Of a stretch of DNA of 20,794 nucleotides, positions 1 to 9,005 are shown one piece after another (the stretch's first letter is position 1; every line of letters begins with the position of its first letter). The notes beneath the pieces are model-generated. The model worked only from the letters and a program-made list of their open reading frames with translations, made no database searches and was not told the origin of the DNA. Made by a program: the position numbers and the translations under genes. The stretch is from Nemertoderma westbladi (Eukaryota; Xenacoelomorpha; Nemertodermatida; Nemertodermatidae), in assembly GCA_032718475.1 (NCBI GenBank), contig JAUCBJ010007993.1, forward strand, positions 1 through 20,794, written 5' to 3'.

Positions 1-357
1 CAAAATCATAACAAAAAGTCCCGTGACTTTAGCTCTCTTATTTTCCAAGAATCCCGTTCAACACATGTAATCAGCAGTGAGACAGGATAATTTCAGTTCA
101 GTAGCTCGGGATTGGTCGAAATCAGAACTAACTCAACGCAGGGCTATGGGTAACTGGGGCAACCTTCCCAAGCCGGCTGTCCAATCGAACAGCTCAGATC
201 CCTCCTAAAGGATTCCAACGCCTTGGAAGGGGGAACTGGTTAGCAAAGAAAACAAATCAGTCATATCCCAGAAAAACCTTTACAGTAGGTTTCAGAGTAT
301 TTTAGCGTATGGGGGAAAAACTGGGTTGCGGGGCGAAGGGCCAGTTACATCCCACAG

Positions 358-885
358 AAGCTTTTACAATATGATTAGGTGAGTGAGTGAGTTATGATAA
401 CAGATATACGTTCTATAATTAAGCCTACTAATGTTGGGCTAAAGACTGAAAACACAGAGATTCCTGAAGCCGGTCTTCTGGGCTCAGGACAAAATGTAAA
501 CATTGACCCATAATGCATTGCGCGATTTCTCGGAGGTTTCTGTACAAAAAGCAGGAGAATCGCTCTGATTGGTTGACCGAACAAAGAAACACCAGAGAAC
601 AAGGAAAAAGCTACACGTGTACAGCTCAGCTGTTAGCTGTCGTCATAGTAACTACACTGTTTCAAGAGGATCTAGCTAGCGCATTGCGTCATAGAATTGC
701 TAATTATGTCCGCTAAAGTACACAGTTAGTTATGTCCGCTAAAGTACACATACAGAAGAAATGGCTTTTTATGTCCACTAAAACACCGGTACAGTAAGGG
801 TACGGCCTTTTATGCCTGTTAAACCAACTACAGAGTACTTTACGGGGAAAATAACCGGCTAATTCCGCAAAAGCTTTTACAATAT
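358..885. repeat. 15-bp direct repeats flanking about 500 bp
   Basis: The word AAGCTTTTACAATAT occurs exactly at 358-372 and again at 871-885. Such a pair could be a target-site duplication around an unrecognised insertion of about 500 bp. I see no inverted termini, poly-A tail or tRNA-like head inside to confirm this, so a chance or older duplication remains possible. Confidence 0.3.
703..826. repeat. short degenerate tandem family
   Basis: The word TTATGTCCGCTAAAGTACAC occurs exactly twice (from about 704 and 730). More diverged copies begin at about 769 (TTATGTCCACTAAAACACC) and 810 (TTATGCCTGTTAAACCA). The last two also share their upstream flank (ACAG.A..G..., then TTTTATG), giving a period near 40 bp. 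This looks like a decaying local tandem duplication. Confidence 0.6.
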
Positions 886-904
886 ATCTAAAAGATACAA
901 GAGA

Positions 905-930
905 TACATATCTAAAAAATTAGATATGTA
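905..930. repeat. perfect AT-rich hairpin
   Basis: TACATATCTAA, a loop of four A, then TTAGATATGTA make an 11-bp perfect inverted repeat. It is too small and AT-rich to assign a role and may be chance. Confidence 0.4.
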
Positions 931-1173
931 ATTGCTTGGTTTAGTGTTATGGTTACAAAATCAAAACTGTATTCTCATCCTTAATGGTAGCCTATATAAT
1001 ATACCATAAAGTAATTTAGTAAAAATGATAGCTATTACATGATGAGCTATGAGCTATGTACATGATTTGCTTACATACTATATAGTTTGTTTTGAGTTTC
1101 ACCCAGTTTTTTTCATCATTGGCGATTATTCCTGTGGTGCAGGATATTCGCGGCTAATTAAACAATTACTGTA

Positions 1174-2113
1174 CTAGTGTAGCAGCAGTGAGTTTCTGTT
1201 GTGAGGCGATGAAAAATCTATTTCTGGGCCAATTGGGATAATAAGATGGGGATTTACGATTTCATAGTTATACAAAGGGGATGCGAAATAGGTTAGCTTA
1301 ACATGTCCCATATCAATAGAATCCCCAAATCCCTTTGTTTGGTACAAATCCTTTACGTAATTCCACATATTTGGAAAATCCGAAATTCTCCTCAAGTTGC
1401 ACTTACACAACACGTTATAAACCGTATCAAACCGAACGAGCACAACGAACAATCTAATATCCACCTCAGTTATGCTCTCTCCAAAAACGTATCGGCTATT
1501 CTTTAGTATTTCTTCCACACGATCCAGCGCGGCAAACAGTTGCTTTGCTGCCGTCTCATATGTATCCTGCGTATTCGCAAGTCCTGCTCTATAAGTACTA
1601 TTGATTATATCATCACGGGTCCATTCATTCATATCATCAATTTGAGCCCTTAAACCCTCTGGGTACACATCAAAGTCAGCTTGTTCCGGGGTTTTGGAGA
1701 ACTTATTGAACTCGGAGTTGAGTATGCGGATAATATCGGCACTCTCATTGTTCACTATTGTGTTCGTTACCTTATCGAACGAATAGCACCGGAACGGTGA
1801 TTCTACCGGTGTAACCCGGATCGGATTCCATGTAAGTATCTCGCAGTAGTTTCCTTCCCTGGTGCAGGGAATCTTTGGAGCAACCCGGGAAGGTTTCATC
1901 GAAACTCCATCCCGACTCACCCACCTGTGGGTGGACAATATCAACAGAAATCACATCCTCCAGTCCTTTTAATGTTCGTGTTATGAGAGCGCGCTGGGCA
2001 AAGGGGCATGATAGCGCAACATAGAGATGGTACCGACCGCTCTCCGGACGGTATCCATCCGTCCCTTCCTCGTTAATCCACTTCCTAAATGAATCGCTAT
2101 GATTGGAAAACAT
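1174..2113 (-). pseudogene. glutathionyl-hydroquinone reductase-like gene, frameshifted
   Basis: This resembles the omega-like glutathione transferases of the YqjG/ECM4 (glutathionyl-hydroquinone reductase) family, which reduce glutathionyl-hydroquinones using an active-site cysteine. The protein starts at the ATG at 2113. Family landmarks appear in order: FRKWI near the start, GRYHLYVALSCPFAQRAL with the expected catalytic Cys (SCPFAQ, where bacteria often have CPWA), ESGWSFD, GYTGRITVPVLF, then in the next frame FDKVTNTIVNNESADIIR, a helical C-terminal domain and a GPEIDF..PHNR ending before the stop at 1174. Together the two frames span about the usual length of the family (around 310 residues). 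The frame breaks at 1776-1783, where CGAA is tandemly doubled (+4 bp); removing one copy would restore the frame. No intron is visible. It is either a recent pseudogene, a null allele or an assembly error. The lack of introns could reflect acquisition from a microbe, but that is not shown. Confidence 0.85.
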
Positions 2114-2206
2114 TCTTAGATAATTATTTTCTTCTATAAAATAAATCTTCTAGAATCTTATGAATAAAACAAATAAGTGATATAGTAAATCCTGTAAACT
2201 AAAATA

Positions 2207-2380
2207 ATGAAATCTACAAACAACCGCGTATCGACTGTTCTCGAGTTATTTACAGAAGCGGTACAGTTCTATGGTTCACCTTCGAGAGTGAGAGGTTACA
2301 AGGGGGGTGAGAACCGGGATTTTGCTGAGTATATGATCCTGAATCGCGGATGTAGAGGGGGGAGTTTCATTGCGGGACGC
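2207..2380 (+). pseudogene. integrase-like (rve type) domain fragment
   Basis: About 58 codons match the middle of an integrase-core family common in invertebrate multigene families. NNRVSTVLELFTEAVQFYG is followed by SPSRVRGYKGGEN, a ...MILNRGCRGGSFIAGR stretch, then an abrupt end. As I recall the family, it has an Asp in RSDKGGEN and continues after the GR with a HNQRIERLWRD-type motif carrying the catalytic Glu. Here the Asp position reads Tyr and everything downstream is lost, so this is a dead fragment. The break coincides exactly with a palindrome (next entry). Family assignment rests on remembered motifs and has not been searched. Confidence 0.55.
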
Positions 2381-2390
2381 AATGAAACTC
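2362..2390. repeat. perfect 13-bp palindrome, 3-nt loop
   Basis: GAGTTTCATTGCG (2362-2374), loop GGA, CGCAATGAAACTC (2378-2390). The left arm is coding sequence of the integrase fragment; the right arm is its exact reverse complement and replaces the expected continuation of the domain. This is the signature expected from an inverted templated duplication. Confidence 0.8.
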
Positions 2391-2611
2391 TTGTAAAATT
2401 GTTATTAAATTATTTGTATAATTAGCATTTAATTAGCATTAATTTGTATTTTTTAGTTTAACTTGTAAAATATAAATTCTACATACATTACAACTCAAAT
2501 ACTCATAGAATATTTAATTTTAATTATTAATGCCATAACCAAAAGTTTAATAGCAACAACCGTCTGCTGGTAATAATTATGTAATATATGAATATATTTA
2601 GTATTGATACT

Positions 2612-2685
2612 GTAATAATAATAATATAATATATATTATACAATATATAATATAATAATATATATAATAATATAATACTGATACT
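2612..2685. repeat. AT-rich microsatellite
   Basis: Interleaved (TAA)n and (TA)n runs with no other bases apart from one C near 2641. Confidence 0.7.
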
Positions 2686-3558
2686 GGTATCTTTGCAAAT
2701 GTTTTATAATTATTTCTTTGCAAATATTTAAATATATTTTTGTTTAATTGAAAATGACAAGTTGTTAATAAAGTTAAAATATCTTACAATTTGATGAATT
2801 GGAGGTGAGGTGATAGTGCAACTGCAATATTACCAGTGTTTTCGTAAATATCAACAAATGTGAAAGAATGTAAGTGAAAAATTCTAACACGAGCTCTCGT
2901 GTTAACTAACACATAACCTAGATAAAAATTTTCAACTAGTTTTTTTATAATATTTACCAGCCCAAGGGTTTAAAATCTGCTATTAAGTGATAATTAAGTA
3001 ATACATTATAAAAAGTCCTTAAAGAACTATAAACTATCAAAGTGAATCAAGCAAAAAAATATTTACAACATGTTCAAGATGCCGCAGTATATGATGACCA
3101 TAGAGCAAACGTATATATTTTATTTAGCCTACATGGTTAGTATGGTAATTAATTAGACTGTAACTAAGTGTTCATAAAATTTGCACCTGTGGTCTGCCTA
3201 ATTATATTCGTCTATATAACACCATATGTGACACCAAACGGTAACTAAGTCGAACTGTTAACCCAGAGCATACGAGTTATTAAGTCGCAGCCATATTGGA
3301 AAGTGGATACTCAAAATTAAAATTAAAATTTTACCGTCGTATATCGGTGACTCTAAAATAATATTGCGACAATATCAAATCATTTCGTAGACACCATTCG
3401 TAAAATTAACCAAATTCTTAAATCTTTGAGTCTTAATTCAGTGCCCTTCCTATCTTCAATACCTCCACCCCTCAAAATGTTTCTACATATCTTAATATCA
3501 ACTCACTCTTCTAAACTGTATGTTAGGTGGTGTGTAAGCTGAATGACTGCGTTAGTTA

Positions 3559-3607
3559 CACAGTGTGTTGGGAGGCTCAGGGACCCCGGCCTGCCGGCCA
3601 CACTGTG
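3559..3607. repeat. GC-rich hairpin, 9-bp stem
   Basis: CACAGTGTG at 3559-3567 is the exact reverse complement of CACACTGTG at 3599-3607. The loop includes GGGACCCCGGCCTGCCGG, which can itself pair. It stands out by GC content from the AT-rich surroundings and may be the remains of a small mobile element. No family is recognised. Confidence 0.45.
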
Positions 3608-3785
3608 ACTGTTGTCCTTAAATAATATCCCCATTGTTGAGGTTAATGAGCATTAACACCTCGGCTGTATACTGAGGCCGGAGTTAAAGTGGCATTTGCA
3701 GATTAATTCCATGATTAGTCGTGCAAGTGGAATTTGAACATGTTGCGTTCGGTAAAATAATATATTGTCAATAGAAAAGCTCTTA

Positions 3786-4042
3786 ACAATATTTAAGTTT
3801 CTTTATTAGATCTACCTTAGAATATGTTAGTCCAGTCTGGGATAACAGTTCAGAGGAATTAAAAAACTCCCTGGAACTACTGAACAAAGAAGCGATTCGA
3901 CTAATCTGCAACAAAGTAAAGGTGTCTTGTTCGTCCTCTGATTTATATGCTGAGTCTGGACTATGTACTCTTCAAGAGCGCCGAAACTTTCAGAAACTTG
4001 TAATTATGTATAAAATGATGAACGGATCCGCCCCTGGACACT
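3786..4042 (+). mobile_element. old LINE, 5' part of split copy (RT C-terminus)
   Basis: One reading frame encodes QYLSFFIRSTLEYVSPVWDN, then a helix with LELLNKEAIRLICNK, and ends with MYKMMNGSAPGH before a TGA. This is the thumb and connection region just after the catalytic core in CR1/Jockey-type LINE reverse transcriptases, where ...RPxLEYASPVWD... and ...YKMxxGLAP... are standard. The copy is 5'-truncated (a TAA lies in frame just upstream). The protein stops where the family continues into the RPPxxRT.fy..sFlPssv.lWN region. That continuation is found about 5 kb downstream at 9006, after a younger LINE. Confidence 0.8.
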
Positions 4043-4993
4043 GAAGGGCCACTCTCACCTCAACTTTTAGCAGTATTAGCCAACGCGCCAGCCGCTGCTG
4101 CCTTCAACAAAAAACAAGACGATATGCTAAACAATCTCGGTCAAATAAATAGCGCCATCGGCCACCTCACAAACGAAGTTGCCTCGCTAAAAAAACAGCT
4201 GAGTGTCGCTCAGGAAGCCGTTAACATTGTCAAAATCTTAAAACAAGAAAACGTAGATCTTAAAAAAGAAATTATTGAATTGAAGAAACATAACGACGTG
4301 CAGGACCAGTACACTCGGCGGAATAATATTCTGCTTCACGGTGTACCGGAAGACGATTCCCGGAACATGATTTCTCTTATCCAATCCCTGGGTGTTTCCC
4401 AGCGGGATATCGATGTTTATCATCGCCTCGGGAAGGTACCAAAGGGATCCAATAAACCACGGCCAATGATATTTCGGTTTAAGGGACATTCTGCGCGCAT
4501 AACATGCTTTAAAAATGCTTGTAAACTGCCCCAAGGTATGTACTTCAGCGAACATCTCACAAATTCTCGAGCTCGTCTTCTGCGCAAGGCAAAGGATGAA
4601 AAGCGAAACGGTAACCTCCACGCCGCTTACTCAATTAACGGAGTTGTGCGCGTACGACAAGCCCCAGATACCAAGCCAGTCATTATTTATACTGAAGAAG
4701 GCCTTGACAACCTTTTAGCAGATGGAAACGTACCGTTAGATGGTTTTGCAACAGTAAAACCGAAGTCATGAAAAGGAAGTTCCTCAAAGTCGTTGAAACT
4801 TCCTCGACCCCGAAGTTCAAATGCGAAAGAATATCACCGATCGCCTGAATTGAACCAATCGACAAACAGCTATGCTGCATTGGATGATGATGTAGATGTC
4901 GAAGAGGAAATCGGTAGGTCTGTTACTCTCAACTCGTGGGGTGAGCAGGAGGAAAAAACTCCAGAGACAAGTGTTATAGAGGCGGATGATTGA
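4043..4993 (+). pseudogene. LINE ORF1 (coiled-coil RNA-binding protein), one nonsense codon
   Basis: ORF1 protein of the LINE, expected to bind the element RNA and act as a nucleic-acid chaperone. The frame is open from the left junction, with no native start: sequence upstream of the ATG at 4124 (LSPQLLAVLANAPAAAAFNK) continues it, so the element lost its 5' end. From 4124 there is a long heptad-type coiled coil (about residues 5-65), then YTRRNNILLHGVPE, the start of an RRM-like core, IDVYHRLGK, RPMIFRF, and a C-terminal domain with MYFSEHLTNSRARLLRKAKDE. A TGA at 4769-4771 interrupts the frame, which then continues in phase as an acidic, Ser/Pro-rich tail to a TGA at 4991-4993. TGA probably arose from CGA by a transition. 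Deliberate readthrough is possible but unsupported. Confidence 0.8.
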
Positions 4994-5356
4994 ACTGAAT
5001 CTTATTGCAGTATTGGGTTTGTAGACTTATATCTAACTACTGAACAATATCTTCTACTAAAACTCTCGTTTTATAATTAACCCTTCTGATATTACATACA
5101 ACAATAATTTCTGTTCATCCTCATTCATTTCGCCATAGTTCATCTCGAGTAGCGTAATGTCACATAAAACATATTAACACCCGTAGCTAATGTGTTAATT
5201 AATACTACCTAATTGTATTAAAACGGGACTTATTTGTATGTAACTATGTATTGAAGTCAGTCTTATCAATTTACGTAATTAAAAGAAAGACATTAGGTTG
5301 TGGGAAACATAATATCATATCTTGGTTCTTGTTATTGGATCTGTATCATCATTATC

Positions 5357-8300
5357 ATGTCACAACTTGCTCCACCTGTTTCACCTTCCTGTTGGGTATG
5401 TTACTCTAGCACTGAAAACCCTGCCCATGCTTTTTGCTGTACAGTTTGTAAGGAAAATTTTCACTTTCAATGTGGTACTTTTTTAAACCTCAAAGAATTT
5501 TTGGTGGTGAAGGACAGACCTCAATATATTATTTGGTGTCTACATTGTGCGAGAGAACTGTTTCCCTTTAGCAATGTGGCATCTAATGACGAGGATATTT
5601 TTGACCCTGAATTTGTAACCCCGGATTTCTCTACAGAATATGAAACTACGGCTTTTGCAGACCTCGATCCCGATGTAAATATAATTGATGCATCGGTGGA
5701 CGGTGGTTTTTTCGATATTGATTCCTTTAACAAAAAATTTCCTGAAAATTTACTGCCTCAAAAATCCACCGATGTGTCATTGTTTCATTTAAACTGTAGA
5801 AGCTTATTTAAAAACTTTTCTGCAATAAACGAGTTTTTATCGAGCATTAATCATAATTTCACATTTTTAGCATTTACAGAGCCCTTTCTTAAAGATGATA
5901 TAACCATTAAACTCACTGAAATTGATGGCTACAATCCGCCATTCTACGATTTTAAGACAGACACTACTTCTGGTAGAGGTGGAGCTGCAATATACTTAAA
6001 AAAAGGGGTTACTGGTATAGAGAGAACCGACCTAAAAATAAATATTCCTGGGGTTGAAAATGTTTGGACTGAAATTCAACAAACAAAAAGTGACTCTAAA
6101 AATAATTCCCTAATCGTCGGCTGTATTTACCGGCCTGGTTCGGTCGACTATGATACCTTTATTTCAAAATTAGAGGCCCAGTTTGAGAAATTAAATAAAG
6201 AAAAATGTGATGTAATAATATGTGGAGATTTTAATATAGATTTGCTGAAACACACAGGGAATTCAAAAAGGTATCTTGATATAATTAATGCTTCTGGTTA
6301 TAAACAACACATTAGAAATGCTACGCGAATTTTTAAGGATTCTAAAACGCTTATCGATCATTTATTTACAAATATTTCTCACAAAGTTATAGAGTCTGGA
6401 AACTTTCTTACTGAAGTTGGGTCTACAGACCACCTGCCAATCTTCGGAGTATTAAAAAATTTAGGTAGCTATTTTCATATTGAAAAGAAGTTTAGATATG
6501 ACTATAGTAACTTTAATGAGTTTAACTTTTCTCATGATCTTGAAAACCCAGCGAACTGGAACTATAACGATTCTAAAATTCCTCTGGAACAAAAATACGA
6601 GGTATTTTATAACGATTTAAAGACGATATGTGATCAACATGTAAAACTTAAAGAATTTACCATAAATTCTAATCCAGTAAGAAAGCCTTGGATTACCAAT
6701 GGGATTGCTAAATCCATTGAAGTTAAAAATAAGCTCTATGTTCGACAACTAACTTCCAAAAATAAACATGTTAAAATTGAGTACCAAAAGTATCGTAATC
6801 ATGTATCTACAATTTTGAGGCTAGCCGAAAAAAGGTATTATGAGTCAGCTTTTCTCGAGTCTGGTCGAAATATGAGACGCACGTGGAAAATTATAAATAT
6901 GGCTATTTCAAACAACACATCTCGTTGCACGCCTAAGCGTCTGCGTCTCAAACAAAACAATAGCCAGAATATAAGCGATAATCCTCAACTTATTGCAGAA
7001 GAGTTTAATACTTTTTTTACAAATGTCGCAAAAAACCTTGCTGGGAATTTGCCTCAGGCCAAAAGTTGCCCGCTAAAATTGATAAAGGGAATCAAATCAT
7101 CTTCAAAGTCGTTTTCATTGATTGAAACATCAGCTGTTGAGGTTGAGTACCATATTCGCCTCCTGAAGGAATCTAGTTCAACAAATGACGTAATCCCAAT
7201 CAAACTTGTAAAAATAGGGGCTCATATAATATCTCATCATCTATCTGATTTAATTAATGTATCCTTTCGCAGCGGAAAATTCCCGAATTCTTTAAAACAG
7301 GCAAGAGTAACCCCTGTCTAAAAAGCAGAAGACCCCCTAGAAGCAAGCAATTATCGCCCAATTAGTGTTCTCCCGGTTTTTAGTAAGATTTATGAAAAGA
7401 TCATTTATGACCAATTAGCATCGTTCATATCATGTCACAATTTGTTAATTAATCGTCAGTTTGGATTTAGAAAAAATCGTAGCACCTTTCAGGCTATCCT
7501 TACTGTAACAGAACAAATAATTGACGCTATTGAATCTGGAGAATCATCTTGTGCCTTATACATCGATATAAGGAAAGCATTCGATACAATTGATCATAGT
7601 GTTTTGCTTAAAAAATTAGAATACTACGGTGTGCGAGGCAAACCCCTTAATCTATTTAAAGACTATGTTTCAAACCGAACCCAGTGCGTTAACTTAAACG
7701 GATATTCCTCTTCAATTGCCACCATAACAACTGGAGTCCCACAAGGTAGCCTTTTAGGCCCATTATTATTTTTGGTCTATATCAACGATTTATCCTCAGT
7801 TACAGATATGGAAACAACCTTGTTCGCGGATGATGCTAGTTTCATTACCCGCCATAAAGTACCCGAAAACCTTTTTGACAAAGTTAATGGGGAATTAATC
7901 AAAATCCAGGAATGGCTCGTGTCAAATCGATTAACGTTAAACGTGAAGAAAACAGAATATATTTTATACGGAAATAAATTTTGCGATCGTAATTTGAATA
8001 TAGGAGGAACAAGGTTGAAACAAGTGCAACAGATTAAATATCTAGGTGTAATAATGGATGCTAATGTAACATGGAAAGCACATATAGAGTTTGTTTTAAA
8101 AAAAATATCAAAATGTTCAGGATTGTTTTATAAATTACGGCATCTGTTTTCTCTTAATATTTTAAAGCAACTTTACTACTCCCTCGTTCACCCATATATC
8201 CAGTATTGCTTAATAGTCTGGGGTCGAGCCAAACAAAGTCAAATACAAAAAATTCGCATTAAAGTAAATAAAATTTTAAGGTGCATCACCTATTCTGATA

Positions 8301-8656
8301 ACCAAAGCCATTCATTTCCAATTTATCGTAATTTACGTATATTGCCGATTCAGCACTTACACTGTCTACAATTAGGTCTACTAATGCATTCCGTTTTCTA
8401 TGAATATGAAGTTACTGACTTTTCAAAATCTTTTCAACGTGTAGGACAGATTCATCGACATCATACAAGAGCCGCAGAAACAAACAAATTTTTTATACCT
8501 CGGAAAAAACTAACACTTGGCCAGGCATCTCTTGCATACGCTGGGGCGAAATTGTGGAATAATATTCCGGAATATATATGTACCATTAATTCTAAAGGAC
8601 TATTTAAAAACAATTTAACTAACGAATTATTCAAACATGAAAAACCGTTCATATAA
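5357..8656 (+). pseudogene. LINE ORF2: PHD finger, endonuclease, reverse transcriptase
   Basis: ORF2 cuts target DNA and copies the element RNA into it. From the ATG at 5357 (chosen because upstream in-frame codons lack a good start) there are about 1100 codons. A PHD-type zinc finger has C12/C15, C28/C31, H36/C39, C61/C64. An acidic linker follows, then an APE-like endonuclease: FHLNCRSL (N145), FTEPFL (E174), YRPGS, CGDFNIDLL, TLIDHLFTN, STDHLPIF. The reverse transcriptase has YRPISVLP, QFGFRKNRST, YIDIRKAFD (D737), TGVPQGSLLGPLLF, LFADDAS (catalytic D825, D826), LNVKKTEYILYG and IKYLGVIMD, then a C-terminal region with TRAAETNKFFIPRKKLT and GAKLWNNIP. All catalytic residues expected from the family are present. 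A single TAA at codon 655 (7319-7321), between endonuclease and RT, breaks the frame; the phase is identical on both sides, so a point mutation is the simplest explanation. Confidence 0.9.
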
Positions 8657-9004
8657 GTACTACTTTGCAGTTGCAAATAATACAGCATAACCAATATTAA
8701 AATTGAGTTTTTACTACAATGGGCTGGAGTATCTGGAGTGACGACCCGGGGGTGAGGGGGGGGGGGGGGGGTGTAGTTTGTGCTTATAAACAGTTGGTAT
8801 TGCATAGATCTGATCATCTTCATAATCATATCATCCATAGGCTTCACATTTTAGGGCGACCGCCACTCAACTCGCATTGCGACAAGGCGGCGTCCTACTT
8901 CATCAACATAACTTTGTCAGTTTTTAATTCACATTAAATAAAATGTGCAATTATAAGTATATATATACTGTAACAATGCTTGAAGTAAATAAAACAAATA
9001 AATG
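8657..9004 (+). other. 3' UTR of the younger LINE
   Basis: Noncoding tail after the ORF2 stop. It has a run of 16 G at 8756-8771, and AATAAA-like words near 8936 and 8989-9003 that form the 3' end. Small open frames here carry no domain. Confidence 0.6.
8756..8771 (+). repeat. G16 homopolymer
   Basis: Sixteen consecutive G, next to CCCGGGGGTGA. It could form a G-quadruplex in DNA or RNA. Length is probably variable and error-prone in sequencing. Confidence 0.8.
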
Positions 9005-9005
9005 A

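Larger units (their letters stand above)
1..1170. other. noncoding stretch with minor repeats
   Basis: I see no convincing gene here. Short open frames on both strands show no recognisable domain. The stretch holds a 15-bp direct repeat (358-372 and 871-885), a short degenerate tandem family (703-826) and a small perfect hairpin (905-930), each listed separately. A (GAGT)n microsatellite lies around 380-392. Confidence 0.6.
2430..3785. other. AT-rich noncoding stretch
   Basis: No gene is supported. It contains an AT microsatellite (about 2612-2685, mixtures of TAA and TA) and a hairpin at 3559-3607 (CACAGTGTG paired with CACACTGTG around a GC-rich loop). A short frame beginning with ATG at 3069 has no recognisable product. 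Confidence 0.6.
4043..9004 (+). mobile_element. CR1/Jockey-like LINE, 5'-truncated, nearly intact
   Basis: A non-LTR retrotransposon of about 5 kb on the plus strand. Order: truncated ORF1 (to 4993), a spacer of about 360 bp, ORF2 (5357-8656), a 3' UTR with a 16-G run, and an A-rich 3' end (AAATAAAACAAATAAATG). It carries only one in-frame nonsense codon per ORF, so it is young compared with the LINE it interrupts. The left junction lies just after the old LINE's APGH codons and the right junction just before NNSLDLRPPF. No target-site duplication is evident, and roughly 20 or more codons of the target seem to be missing. Clade is inferred from motif style only; CR1, L2 and related clades are hard to separate by eye. 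Confidence 0.85.

Noticed and set aside
375-716. Overlapping 75- and 67-codon frames on opposite strands
   Set aside because: No recognisable domain, no codon or start evidence, and they overlap each other.
3069-3155. Short frame beginning with ATG followed by a GTTAGT-like donor
   Set aside because: Too short, AT-rich and without a partner exon; a first exon cannot be supported.
8461-8937. Open frames on both strands over the LINE 3' UTR and G-run
   Set aside because: Proline- or glycine-rich translations come from the G-tract and LINE sequence; no domain is present.
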